64,000 nt of DNA from Burhinus oedicnemus (lineage: Eukaryota > Chordata > Aves > Charadriiformes > Burhinidae). Under the pieces are notes generated by a model that was not told where the DNA came from, searched no databases, and saw only the letters and a program-made list of their open reading frames with translations. Positions 23,366 through 36,300 of the stretch are shown here, piece after piece. Position 1 is the first letter of the stretch. Each line of letters starts with the position of its first letter. The DNA is taken from contig VFFE01009165.1 in the NCBI GenBank assembly GCA_008921705.1, positions 793,891-857,890 of the forward strand, read 5' to 3'. A program made the translations under genes and the position numbers.

Positions 23366-23823
23366 TCATGGCCACGAAGATGATCAGAGGACCGGAGCAC
23401 GTCTCCAATGAAGACAGGCTGAGAGAGTTGGTGTTGTTCAGTTTGAAGAAGAGAAGGCTCTGGGGAGACCTTATTGCTCCCTTCCAGTACCTATAAAGGG
23501 CCTACAAGAAAGCTGGAGAGGGACTTTTTACAAGGGCGGGTAGTGATAGGACAAGGGGTAATGGCTTTAAACTGAAAAAGGGTAGATTTAGATTACATAT
23601 TAGGAAGAAATTCTTTACTGTGAGGGTGGTGAGGCACTGGAACAAGTTGCCCAGAAAAACTGTAGATGCCCCGTCCCTGGAAGCGTTCAAGGCCAGGTTG
23701 GATGGGGCTTTGAGCAACCTGGTCTAGTGGAGGGTGTCCCTGCCCATGGCAGGGGGGGTGAAATTAGATGATCTTGAAGGTCCCTTCCAACTCTAACCAT
23801 TCTATGATCCTATGATCGTATGA
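23366..23823 (+). mobile_element. CR1 LINE, 5'-truncated 3' end
   Basis: This is a plus-strand CR1 tail. It begins inside the C-terminal end of ORF2, the endonuclease/reverse transcriptase protein. The frame reads ATKMIRG, then EDRLREL, RRLWGDL, a later IRKKFFTVRVVRHWN segment and LDGALSNLV before the natural TAG at 23725-23727. The frame is interrupted by one in-frame TAA at 23494-23496, where related copies read CTGAAGGGG. Past the stop come the CR1 landmarks: a CCATGGCAGG-like stretch, TTAGATGATCTTGAAGGTCCCTTCCAAC and terminal TATGATCCTATGATCGTATGA units. Only one break in about 120 codons implies a fairly young insertion. It is not mobile. Confidence 0.95.
23502..23717 (-). other. antisense shadow frame inside CR1
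   Basis: The 71-codon minus-strand frame is the reverse of the CR1 ORF2 tail and is not a gene. It is listed only to prevent misannotation. Confidence 0.85.
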
Positions 23824-26200
23824 GGTCCATGCTCTGCACATACACTCACAACAGTAATATGGTACCATTTATTACACATATAAATGCATAAATAGAAATA
23901 CACAGCCATATGTTACAAAGAAGTTCTTAAAAAAAGCTGTGATCTCCTGGAAAATGTGAAAATAATTCGTACAGTGCACCATAATACTAACCTTGGGAAC
24001 GCTTGGGCTTTCAACCATGTCTTTCTTTCCTTTCCTGAAGGATTCTGATTTTTTTTTTAAATATTTTTAAAAATGTAAGATGGAAAAATCAGCCTTTTAC
24101 TGGTGCAGAAGCCCATAGTTGCATACAGTGGCCATTAACAGTGCCCCTCTTTGTTGCCAGAGATGTCAATTGCCCCTTGGTGGAACATAGATTTGGGCCC
24201 AGCCGCTTATTTATTTCACACGTATACCTACCACACCAAGAATCAATGTATTTCATGACTAAGTAATGATGAAATGCAGTCCCTGAAATCTGAAGATCAG
24301 AAATGCACATTTCATTAATATTTTAATAAGCTGATATTTGGTAATGGTTGTGCTACAAAGCATTGCAGTCATACATAATGAATGTCAAATATTAAATGAT
24401 AAAATACATAAAAAGAATCTATATAATTTAAACTCTATTGATAACTGAGTTATGTTAAGAACAAATCCGTGAACAGCAATCATCTTGCATTTATCTATTA
24501 GTCTGTCCATGCATTTGTGTGACACTCAGATTGCCTTTGATTTTGCTGCCCAGAGCATTTCTCATTCATGGAGTACAATCTTATTAAAAATTAATTTAGA
24601 AGCATATTTAAAATTTAAACATGTTTATGAATTAGGGCTGCAATGATACAAAACTTAGACAAAAGTTTTGCTAAGATATAAAAAACAGTTGAATGTAAAG
24701 ATTTCCACTTCCACCTGTTCAGCTGTAAATATTTCTGGTGACACTATCAGCAGACTAGCAGATCTCTTGAACTAAACACATTAATGCCTTTGCTGTTGCT
24801 CCTGCCGTGTTTGTCATGAACCATCTGTGCAGCAAAGAATGACTTTTTGTCACATTCCTCCTCAAGACTTCAGGATTAGCTGGTATTCTAAAAGTGATTT
24901 CTTTGGTATCAGTATAAATAGATAAGAAAAAAACCCCTCACCCTCATTCCCTCTCTCAGTAGGCTTTTATCTTTTCTTCACCAAAAAACAGAAAGATGAA
25001 TGGAAGCCAGAACAATGTCAAATCAACCTGAAAATCTTCCAGTTCTTTGTCATCCTGTGAACAGATGATTTTCAAGTTTAGTTTGATTTGGTAAGAGTGG
25101 CCCACAACAACAGAAGGGGTTGGTTGTGCCAAGATATTTCATTTACAATTAGCTTGAAAACAGCTGCCTAGACAAAACTAAGTTTTGGGGTTGTATTTAT
25201 GTTACCTGACAAATAGGACTTTACATAATGTGACTAATACAGAGTGCCTAGCAGAATGAAAAAGATACAGATTTTTACGAGCCGAAATCAATGTAAAAAT
25301 TTCAAATTACGGCTGAGATACAGAAATTTAACTGAGATGTATACATAACACAATAACTTCAGGACTGTTGGTGTCGTATGTGAATTTTAAGTTTGCTTAC
25401 ACCAGCAGCATAACACAAAGGGGTGAGAAGCAAGAGCTGATATCCTGATAATGTTTATATGAATTAAATGGTTTCTTGTAAGGAAAAAAACCATAGAGTT
25501 AATGCCATTCCAAACTGGAGATTTGGGGCTAGATTTTGTCATTCTGTGTATATTAAGAATTACATTAACTCATGAGATGCCTTCTGTGGGTCTACATGTG
25601 ACCCCTTTACAATACATGTTCAAAAGCATTCAAGCAAAACAATTATATGAAATCTGCATGATAATCATATAAATGCAGATGCTGTGAGATTTTTCTTGCT
25701 TTCCATGGCAGGTTAGGATACAGCAAGAACTTGGGGTTTTTTTATGTAATTCTGATTCCTACCCTTTCCAAAAATTGTCAGTTTGAAGAAGATTTGGGAA
25801 GGGTGGCAAAGTGAGGACAAAACCATCAGAACAGTCTTATACTGGAATACTCAACTTAGAACTATCTGAAAGAGCAAATAATATCGCAAAATCATGGCAA
25901 ACGAATAAAATTCCAACTTCAGCTTCTTACAAGAATATTGGGAAAGAGACACATGGTGTCTTGCTGCTAGTCAACATATCCTAGTGATTAGAGCAGAATC
26001 TTCTCTGGTTTAACCAAAGGTTTTTTCCCTAAAAAAGTATAACTGTTCTAATGAAGGCTGGAACCTACACCACTGTGGTATGTATTAGTTTAATTTAACC
26101 GTAACATATTTTCAAATCTTATTCTAACTATTTCCAAATGAGAAATATCACAAACTGAGTGTGAGGTTTTTTTTCTCCCCAATGTCTTTCTACAACTGTC

Positions 26201-26213
26201 TTTTTTTTTTTTT
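26201..26213 (+). repeat. T13 homopolymer
   Basis: Thirteen T followed by CCTAAG. Simple tract. Confidence 0.8.
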
Positions 26214-26591
26214 CCTAAGCTAGATAGAGTCTGTCCTGACCATAATGATCTCAGGTGACACCATGCCAAATCCTTTCCGATTGTATCTGAGGTGACATAA
26301 CACTACATTACACAGTGAAGTAAAAGTTACCACCATTGTGACCTGATGAAAACTAAAAAGAATGTTTGGGGTTTTATATTAGAGATTTTTTTTACTTTCA
26401 GCTTTCTTCTAGATAAAAGTAGAATACTTTGTTCCAGCACTTTCATTTGTTGCTGTCCAGAGACTAGTAGGATGACAAAGTTCTCGCTAGAATTTTTCCA
26501 TAACCCCAACAGGCAAAGATATAAAAACATACTTTGTGGGCGTTTTGGTGCATAAGACTTCTATAACAGGACTTAAATGCATTGTAAAGTA

Positions 26592-26646
26592 GAAGCATTT
26601 ATACTTCTGTATTTTATTTTATTTAAAATGAAGCATTTATACTTCT
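26592..26646 (+). repeat. 17-bp direct repeat pair
   Basis: GAAGCATTTATACTTCT occurs at 26592-26608 and 26630-26646, separated by 21 bp of A/T. Each copy is also a small inverted repeat (AGAAG and CTTCT ends, complete in the first copy). Confidence 0.8.
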
Positions 26647-29600
26647 ATACTTTGTGCATAAGTTGATTGTAACTACAAAAAGAAGCAACTTTGTTTTAAA
26701 CCATAAAGATATAACTGTGTATTTTAATCTAATGTAGAGCTTTTTCAAAACAAACTCATGTCATTGGAAGGCTGAGCCCTTCAAACTTTATCCACCTCAG
26801 GGAGCCTACAGGCTTTAATGGGGTCATTTGGATAAGGTGACCATTTCAAGGTCAGCAGTGGTTAAAGGACCAGGCTTCAGATATATGCAATAAAGCTGAG
26901 GTACACAAACAGTAGAAAAGCTATAGAATAATTTTGTTTTCCTAATACACATGATTATAAAACCACTTTATATTACCTGAAAAATTCAGCTTTGTTTATC
27001 GATACAGTTGAACCAGCAAATATTATTAGAACCTTTTTTTTTCTGACCTCATTCACACTAATTTCACACCAATGTAATTTCATATACTTTTGTTGCATTA
27101 CTTTTGTTTTTTCTAATTGTAGATAGTCAGACCTAAACCCTTATTATCACTCAAAATAAATTGCTCACTATTTTAACAGCTTCCTGCAGGCAGAGCTTCT
27201 CAGCGTGTATCACATTTCTATTTCTTCAGTTAGAAATGTAAAGCAGTTGGGGGTCTAGCTGATTTAACATCCAGATTTACTTAGAGGAAGTAAAGATGAT
27301 TTTATGTTTCTCTGTTCACTGTTGATATGTGGTCTTTTAGCTTGTTCAATTATATTTAGAAGGACTTATCAGGCACCATTACTGAGAAGAGAAACATAAA
27401 TTAAGGCCAAGACCTGAACAAGGTCATTGAAGTCTGAAATAAAACCCAACAAGCTCCTTTGTTGAACCAGAGCCATTGTGCTGCTGCGAGCTCCTCTGGG
27501 GCAGCCGGAAGCCGGTTCTCCTCAACACAGGTTTGGATCTTATTACACAGGCTTGGATTTTAAAGGCATGAGTGGGCAATCTAATCCCTGAAAATAGCTA
27601 TGTGCGTACTTAATTTCAGCATAAGTAATCCCGCTGAGTTACTGAATGTTTGGGAAGATGCTAAAGAATTTTAATGTTTTAGAAGGCTGAAGGCTGGATG
27701 ATGAACCACTCAAGAAATTTAGTATTTTATCCCCTAATTACACAATTTCAGCAGTATCTTATTTCAAGTGTGAAAACTGAATTATAAATTAAAAAGCAAC
27801 AGATGAAAAGGCAGGACAGTATATTTGGGGAAAGCTGTAAAAATTGAAAAGCTCTGTTCCTAGCTACTTTTCTTGGAATCCTGAAAATAAAAAGCAAATA
27901 TATATCTGTATCACTTGAAAACATAATTTAAGCTTTCGCATAATTCTAACAAAACACAACAGTTTAACTCATTAAATTTGGCATTTGTGTTACACTGAAA
28001 TCCTGAGAAGGATAAGGCTACATTTTTTGGGTATTTGATCTGTAAATTGCCTACTTCCTAATCATATAGACTTTCTGAAAAAAACCACTGAATTATTTTG
28101 AATTTCTTAATAAGTTTCCATGTGAACAATACTTCTAGAAGAATGCCTTCATCCAATCCAAATAATTTCTAGATTAAATAAGACACCCTTTCTACAACTA
28201 GAGATCTATCTTCCTCCCCGTTATTTCACGCTAAGCCTTCACATGGGCTCAGCTAGCTTTTTAGTCTTCTGCCTTCAGGGACTAAATTAGGAGCCTTGTC
28301 ATCTGAAATTCCCTCTAACCCATTAAAGAAAGATAAGCAATTCTACAGGGTAACCCAGATATTAAGTGATTACAGAAGGAATCCAAAACATCAAAGTTCT
28401 TAATATGGTACCTGCAGGCAGGTAGGATTAATCCAGGCCAGACGTCCTACAAGAGGATCTGTTATTAAAGGATGCTAGAACATATCCATAAATTCCAGCA
28501 CCACCAAAATTTCATGTAAAAATCTTTCAGAAATAAATGAACTTTTAACAGAATTAATAATGAATAACGGCTTAAGGACTTGGTTCTATGTAGCAATAAC
28601 TGTTTGAAGCAAGAGAAAAACATGTAACAGAGATCTGTACTTTCTCTGCCACAGCAATTCAATGTTGGTCAGAACAGCTGCAGAGTGGATCTAAACATTG
28701 TAGGGAATGTATGTGTTGAAAATACACGTTGAAGTGAAATAGAGTACTATACCCACAGCTCTTGAAACATGTATACACCCCTTGCTTTTTAGTTCCACAT
28801 ACAGGATTTCCACCAGAAGAACTGGTACACAGTATGGAAGAGAATCTAATAAGCCTAACAAAGAAACAAGATTATTATGTCTTAACTGGTTTAAAGGGAT
28901 GTTAAGTGCACCTGCTGAGCACTTAATATCTTAGACTTAGTCTCCCACTGATGTAATTTTGTCAGCGAAAGGTAGAATGAGGAAGTGCATCAGTGTTCAA
29001 TTCCATTTTGGCTTTGTTCAATCTGAGAGCTGGTTAAGTGCAATATTGCTTGTAAAAGCTATATCCCTATTTTGGCAATATGGCGTATCGATACACTGAT
29101 GCTATAGTAGATATGACTATGTGTCTGTAACAGATACACCCATAATAAAAGAAGATTAGGCAATGATCTCATGTACTAGACTCAAAATCAACCCTACTGC
29201 CCAACTGTTAGTTTCCTCTCTGGCTTTTGCTTGGATTCTGCACCTGGCTCTCTCCATAGCAGATCACTTAAAGACTTCTTGAAAAAAGTGTAGAGATGCC
29301 ACAGCATGAGTTTTGGATCCCTCCGTAGTGCACAGCAATTATCACAATTTCTACCTCATACAGCAAAACATCTTAAATTCTAAAAACCACACTCACGAAA
29401 CACCATGGACAAAGGCTTGATTCAAAGTTACTTGAATCGGTCTGAAATCTTAGATTCCAATGAGCTTTGAAACCAGAAGCCAATCTTGTGTCATATCTAA
29501 GCCTTCTTTAGCTTCTGCAATGGATCTGCTTGAATGGTATAAACTAGAGGATAAACCATACACTTGTGCAGACTAGGGGAGGGTACTAGAATAAAATGGG

Positions 29601-30239
29601 AAACCAGTGGCTTTCCCAGAAGACTTGTCTATCTGCTCCTCTACCAATTCAATGCAAAGTATTTGATTCCAGCATTGAGTAGAAAGCCATTCTGAAGCCA
29701 AAATGAACCAGGCAGATAGTCCCAGGGGCATGATGTTAAACAAAGATAGGTTTTGCCAGCCAAACCAAGTAAAGCAAACAAATGAACTCAAACTGACAAC
29801 CCTCATGACAGTAACCTCTAAGTTTTGAGAGTTAATCATGCTGCATTTTGACAGTTCACTGATGAAATCTTTCAGATTTGGCTTGTCAGTCATTTATTAG
29901 GTGACATCTAATGAATAGCATATAAAGTAGACTTCTTAAGTATATGCCTGCTGACAGTTCAATTTGAAAGTGAATGGTATAGAAAATTCACTCCAGAGCA
30001 TGTCAGTTTTTCCACAGGAAAAGTGTATTTTGTGTTAGCAGTCTGTGAAGGTCTAGTAGGGGTGTTTCCCATCTGTGTGACCCCAGCTGCCACAGGGATA
30101 CCAGAACAGTTAGCAAGGAAGAGGTCAAGCACTCAGAGAGACAAACAAATGTTACGAGAGTGATGACATTATCATATTATTTTCCTTACTTAGAAAATAC
30201 GATTAAAAGACACACCCTGAGGCATTTATGTTTGAAGCT

Positions 30240-32306
30240 GCCTTTATTGTCATTTTTTGTTTTACTTTATTTACAGATAAGATTGATAAGAGGAACTATT
30301 ATTTCCATTAATTGAAGATATCTTTTTGCCCAACATAATACAGCATGTAAATAGTAAAATTTAGCATTAAATTTACAATATAAAATGCAAAATTTTTCCT
30401 ATTGACTACTGAAACAAGGTCTAATCAAAACCTCAAGGGAAGAGATTAAAACAGATCCAAGGAAGACTCCATTGTTATTTTTATATGAGAATATATACCT
30501 CCGCACACATAAAAATACAGCATTGTTAAAACAGCACAATAAGACAAAATAACTGAAGTGTAAATAGAAGAACTTACTATGAGAAAAGGATAAAACACAG
30601 ATATTTTTTTTTTAAAATATATTTTCTGAAGGAATATAGTTTTTGTGAAAGAACTTTACAGGTTTTAATTCATGATCTTCTAATTTTTTGACCTATGTTG
30701 GATTAAAAAATGGAAACTCAACTAGATTTTATGACTGTATCACTCAAACAGGATTTGACTGGATGAAATGGCATATTCAGGGACCATTGTGACTACAATC
30801 AGGTTGAGTGTTCACTGATGAGCAGGCTAACACTAAGAAACTTTCATCTCTCTTCACATGATCTTTTCCATACCTTTTGGTCATTTACCTGTTACTTGAT
30901 AGACTTATTATGGTTATGAATTCAGATTTATTGCCCTTCATCATGCCCTAAGGACATGGCATGAGACCAGATTGGTGACAGAAGACTGGAAGTACAATAA
31001 GAGCTCTGTAGAATAAAAGGGACAAATGAAAAATATGGAAGGCATTTCAGCACAACTTGAACTTTCCAGAAATGCAACAGACCATGAGGAGACACTCATA
31101 AAGAGAAGCAGATCATCAGAAAAGTACAATGATGGCCTTCCACTTTCCAACCCCCCCCCCCAATATTCAGCTTTATAACTACTAGATTAAATAGTCTACA
31201 GTGGCTTCCTAAGAGGAAGAGCTGAATGGGTTTCAGACAGTGATAGGAAGATGTGAAGAATACTAGTCTCCTGGAAAGCATAATCTTTGAAAGGTATCTG
31301 TTTCATATGAGGAAGAAATAAAAAAGGGAGAAAATTCCAAAGCTAAATCCAAGTTTAAGAGAGGCTTTCTGGCATAAAATAGAGAAAAAGTATATATTTG
31401 GTTATAGATTATTAATCACATTACTTAGAAATAGTGTCATTAGAGGAAAACATACATATAATTCTATATATGCGATTAGTATTTCCTGGAGCAGTTCTAC
31501 CTGGTGTCTGAAAATAATTAGCAGTTTCTTACCCATTTTCATTCTGCAAATGAAATGACTGAGATGGCTCTGGAGTCTGCAGGCCTTCCTGGTGGTCTAG
31601 GATTCGTTTCTGAAGGTCACTGTGCTCAGTAATACTAGTTACACCCTATTACAAGTAATATTTTCAATATTGCTAAAATTTATGCATTTAACAAGTGTTA
31701 GAAGTAAAAGTGGGGAAGGACATTTTATATAAGTTTAGCCTGAAAGATGTATCTGTAGTTTTAATATAGATTTTTTTATTGCAGACACAGGGGTATGTTG
31801 CATGAAAAACAGGTGCTGAACAGTAAGGCAATAAATACTATCATACAGAGACTCCAAAGCAGTTTTAGCTGTTTCTATACCCACAGCAGACTGAAAAGTT
31901 GTCCCCTAAAACATTGCAGGTACTAGTACTCCATGACTTTGCAACCTCTACAACAATTAGCACCATGTAGACTACTGCCAAATTACTCTTCCACGTTAAA
32001 GTTAAAAGTGATGGTTTACATCCATTAGGAAAGATATGACTGAACCCTGGCAATTCAGCATCATGGATGTTACAAGCTCTTTGGATCTAAATATCTTTGT
32101 TATATCTCAAGCAGAATAAAAGCTTTGTAGAAGTGAGACTGCAGTTATTTCTTTGTAAAGGACTTGCTATGCTTCTGAGAATTAGCATCTAGTAACTCAG
32201 ATCCTGAAGCTAATCTTTTGTTCCCACCCAATCTTTACTCATATAAGGAGAAAAATAATCTTCCTTCTTACCTTTACAAGAACTAAATACGGATGAAGTC
32301 ATAATT
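30240..32306. other. AT-rich sequence, no gene seen
   Basis: A fine plus-strand acceptor-like tract ends at TTTATTTACAG (about 30276), but the frame after it stops quickly and no donor follows. It also contains the C11 run at 31151. Short minus frames at 30941-31281 and 31865-32053 have no motifs. Confidence 0.5.
31151..31161 (+). repeat. C11 homopolymer
   Basis: Eleven consecutive C, the longest C-run in the window and striking in AT-rich surroundings. It may be prone to length error in the assembly. Confidence 0.85.
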
Positions 32307-32339
32307 GAATGGTGTCAGAATGGTGTCAAAATGGTGTCA
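32307..32339 (+). repeat. 11-bp minisatellite, 3 copies
   Basis: Units at 32307-32317, 32318-32328 and 32329-32339 share (G/A)AATGGTGTCA. Only the first base of the third unit differs. It sits about 60 bp beyond the stop side of the 165-codon minus-strand frame. Confidence 0.9.
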
Positions 32340-32400
32340 AGACTGCAATGTATTCCAATGAAATATGAATTACATTTAGGAGGTCACTGAACACAGAAAC

Positions 32401-32898
32401 TCATTCACTTGATAAAGGAATTTGATGGGGAAAAAGTAATGAAAGGAATCCTACAAAGAATCCCCCTGCAAAGGGAAGGAAGACGTTGACTGACTCTCCC
32501 TTCAATTCAAAGGAACCCAGCAACACAACAGCTGCTCCACAAAAAGTCTCAATGAATGCTGGCCACAGCAAGGCTTCCTGTGAAAAACTGCCAAAAGATT
32601 GTTCACTGACATCTATCCGATGGTTGCACGCGTCTGTGTCTTCTGCAGAACTGCCACCTCTGCCTATTGTCAAACAGGAAACAGGTGAAGCCCTGTAAAA
32701 ATCAGTTATTTCCTTGGAGTTAGCTCTGTTTGTGAAAAATATTGCTCCAAAATCTAAGGCAAATAAAGCAAATTCTCCAGCATTCCAACAGCGGTACCTA
32801 TATAGGTCTCCTTTGCATATTAGAAGCTCATAGAGGTAAATGACTTTATTCTTTGCAAATCTATAGGTAAATAGAACGTTCTTGAAAATGAGGGACAT
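32401..32898 (-). other. longest open frame in window (165 codons), unproven
   Basis: The minus-strand frame starts at ATG 32896-32898 and ends TGA at 32401-32403. Its conceptual product has a hydrophobic C-terminal third (two stretches, including ETFCGAAVVLLGSF and PFAGGFFVGFLSLLF) after a polar segment with GRGGSSAEDTD. The opposite strand is also open from 32426 to 32698 and gives a Ser/Lys/Pro-rich peptide ending IVKQETGEAL. Hydrophobic antisense of a hydrophilic frame is a common artefact, and about one frame of this length is expected by chance in 64 kb of this composition. No family was recognised on either strand, and I saw no leader or poly(A) features. Confidence 0.12.
32797..32806. 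promoter_or_regulatory. CArG box (SRF-type) inside a 12-bp palindrome
   Basis: CCTATATAGG matches the CC(A/T)6GG serum response factor consensus exactly and is the core of the perfect palindrome ACCTATATAGGT at 32796-32807. A match by sequence alone does not show binding. It lies within the 165-codon minus-strand frame. Confidence 0.3.
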
Positions 32899-33259
32899 GT
32901 TCTCAAGGGAAAAAAAACTTTTAAAATATTGTTTTAAAAAGAATACACATTTTAAAATAAAGAAGGATTTATATGAACTTAATTGTGCATGGAATTATTG
33001 AAAACATTTTGCAAATTGCAGTATTAAGTATTCACTAATAGCAAATGCTGGAATGATGTCTACCTGGTGGATTTTTTTCTTATTAAAAATTAGCAACAGT
33101 TCTTCATAATCTTTAGTCATTGATTTTTACAAACTGTGTACAACAAATTATGCAAAGCTGCAGATTATAATGTCTAATTTTAGTACTTGTGGTGTAACAT
33201 TGTTTTTAGGACCTTTCACTGGTACGTAATAGAATTAATGTGCTGAACTCAGTGTCAAC

Positions 33260-33325
33260 AACATTGGTTTGGCTGAATGTTGGACTCAGTGACATGGGTG
33301 CTCTCTTCTAGCCCTGTATTCACAG
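33260..33325 (+). mobile_element. possible decayed CR1 3' tail
   Basis: TGTTGGACTCAGTGACATGG followed by GCTCTCTTCTAGCCCTGTATTC follows the order of a CR1 tail (GGTTGGACTCGATGATC, then GGTCTCTTCCAGCC, then TATGATTC). No upstream ORF2 match or terminal repeat was seen, so this may be chance. Confidence 0.25.
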
Positions 33326-33329
33326 GATA

Positions 33330-36300
33330 AATTTCAAGCATTTCCAGAAAGGAAGGCATCTGCAGAGTTGCTGATCTTGGAAAGGGTTGGAAGCATACAG
33401 AAAACCAAAAAGTAGCTGCATAATTTCCTCAAAAATGAGCAAAAAAAAATCCAATAAAAATTACTGTGCTAACAGAAAGATAAAAAGCAAATTGAATGGA
33501 CATCAGCAGCCAGTCTCATAAGTATCCAAGCAGTAATTTAAAAATCCACTAACTTTACTGCCTGAGGAGGCTGCCAAAGCACAAATTCATTTGTTAAAAC
33601 AAATACTTTAGACAGTTTGATAGCTAGATAGCTGTGACAGTCCAATGACTAAAACAAAAAGGGATGCGAGAGATATCATACGACACTTAATCAAACTTAC
33701 CAAGAGTAAAACACAATTCCCTACTTTTTTACTTTAAAAAGACTACAGACCCCTCCAAAAAATTTTTTACAGCAAACGTGTGTCTCATCCTGATTTTTAC
33801 CATTCTGAGGGCCAGACTGTCTGTCAAGTCTTCCCTTCTGCAAATGGCTGTTGTACCAGAAAGAAAGATCAACTAAAATTGTTGATTGCTGATGCATTTC
33901 TGAAAAGCTAACCAGGTGAAGTAGTTGGGGTGGGGGTGGCTGTACCCCATCTCTTCTGAATCAACAGGGGGTCTGAAAATTCTAGACAGCCCATACTGGT
34001 GGGGCAGTTAAACTCTTCACTGGTCCTGAGACAGTCGTATGATCTTAGACACTTGGCTACTGTGACTTGGTTGCAAAATTGGGAATCAAGACGAATGCCA
34101 GATCAGGGAGTCTATTTAGGTTTTGACCCACTTCAGACAGGTAGGAACCATGCGACCCACAGCAGGGTGGAAGAGATCTCCCTCCTGACCTGTCTTTCCA
34201 GGACTCTGGCACTCACAGCACTGCAGTCTCCTGTGCTGAGCATGCAGTACCCCACAGCTTAGTCTTCTGCAGACTGAAATGGTTTAGATCAGCTTAAGAT
34301 ACTCAGTTTTGTACAGGGGTGATGCACTGCATGTCACAGAGGTTGAGACTGAACAGTATGATACATATGAAAACTGTCTGAGGTGTCTATCACCCTAGCC
34401 TTTAGGATATCCTGCAGTCCTAGCATTACTAGTGTAGACAGGTAAAGCAAAAGAGCGTGGGACACACACATATGATCTACTACAAACTTAAGAAATACTA
34501 CTCAGAGGGTCAAAACTCTTACTCCTGACTACTTTATGCACATTTTTGTTTCCCGTTATTAATGGCAAATAATTATTGGCAGCTACAAGAGATTTATGCA
34601 GAGCAAAACTCTTGAAAAATACTCATTCCATTCCCTCATTTCATTGTGGAAAAATTTTAATCATTGATATCACCACCTTGTGTGTTATAAACAATAAATC
34701 CAGTTAACAGGCGCATAGAACAAGTCAGAAAACTGAAAAAATGTTTTCTTTTCATAGTTACCTGCAAACTCAGACCTAGCAGTAACTTCAGGTTCATCAT
34801 CTTATGAGGGCTACCATAGAAAAGAGGCCAAACTAATATTCATCATACTTCAAATCATTCAAATGCATATTAAGATACAGATGTAGTGCATTGACAAAGT
34901 AAATTATTTTTTGTTACTCTCAGCCTGCGATCTCATAGTTCTCAATAATGATGGTTACTGGGTATCTTTCAAGACAGTTTAAAATGCATGTATGTATGGC
35001 ACTTCCCCTTCAGTTTTCATGCTCTGCAAATCCTCTTCTTTACTCAACCATTCTAGCCTGTCTCTAGTCACATTACGGTCACAGCAACTCTGTCATATAG
35101 CTGTATTATTTAATGAAAGCTGTACCAGAGTGAGTACTTTTTCTTTTGCTCAGATTTGTAATCCAGATGTTTTTTAAAAAAATTTTATTAAATATACAAG
35201 TACCTAATTTTCTATTCAACAGCTTTAGTCATTTGCAGCCAACGGATTTGCTTGAGTATTATACCAAGCCATTCAAACAAACATGGCTTTATAGTTTAAA
35301 TTACTTTATGTGGCTACTGCCAAACAGATAAACATGACACATTGTTTGTTTCTGGCTTTAGACCTGTCCCTGTCACCTTTGTGATTTATACGTTTTCTTT
35401 TCAACAATGAAGTTCAGCTACTTATTTACTGTGTTGGGTGTTACTCATATTTGGTTACCCAGAATGCCAAATATTGCTCTACCACCCCTCCATAGAGCTG
35501 TCTATGTGGGTTTTGTAACAAAAACAAAAAAGGTGTAGAGACAAAAGATTTAGCCTCTACAGCTCTTGAAAGTTGGTCAGCCTTTGCCTGCAGAAAGATT
35601 AAAGGAAATGCATCTTGCTCTGAGTAACGAGAGAGAAGGGAAAGAATCTATCTCTTAGAAGTAAAATGTTATCTAAACTATGGATCAGCCTCAGACAAGA
35701 GCTTGAATAGGGGTTTCAAGATGCAGCTTAGTAGGAATTTGATAGATTTCACATCATTGGCTGAACAATTTATTTTCTGCCAGCCAAAACAATGTTTGTA
35801 AACTGTACTGCTTGGTGACTGATGATGCCAAGGGCAAACAATGAACAGAGAATAACGGAAGAGATGAAAAGAAGCTCTGCTGGCATAATGAGGAGAAACA
35901 GTCCTTCATCATTCTATCAGGGCTACTGCTCTGCGAGTTATAAATCACTGTCATCTGCCTTACAGCCTGGGATAAGCACAGCACAATAAATTCATTAAAA
36001 TAAAGCATTCAGAGTGTTGCATGTATTTTTATGTGGTAACAGGTTTGTTTTCCTGACAGCTTTACAGAAATGCTTGCTTTATTGGAGTGTATCCATGCAG
36101 ATATTAACTGAGCAGTGCTCATGATATACATTAATATCTAAGCGACAATAAAGGAGAAGCACACTTTATTTGACAGTGTAAATCAGTTTCAATACCATTT
36201 TGAACTAAACAGTGCTTTTTCATTGCCTTTATGCCAGACTCAGAAGACAGGAGCACTCTGCTGGGTCTCATTTCCTTCTGAATAATTTAAAACAAATGAA

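Larger units (their letters stand above)
23830..30230. other. AT-rich unique sequence
   Basis: No transposon landmarks or named genes were seen. It contains a T13 run at 26201-26213, an imperfect repeat pair at 26592-26646 and assorted 65-106-codon frames (24089-24310, 28465-28662 and 29573-29893, all minus) without motifs. The segment 24080-24240 is less AT-rich and looks like old, slowly diverging sequence, but I cannot show conservation. Confidence 0.5.

Noticed and set aside
29573..29893. 106-codon minus frame with hydrophobic segments
   Set aside because: No splice or family features, and several frames of this length are expected in the window.
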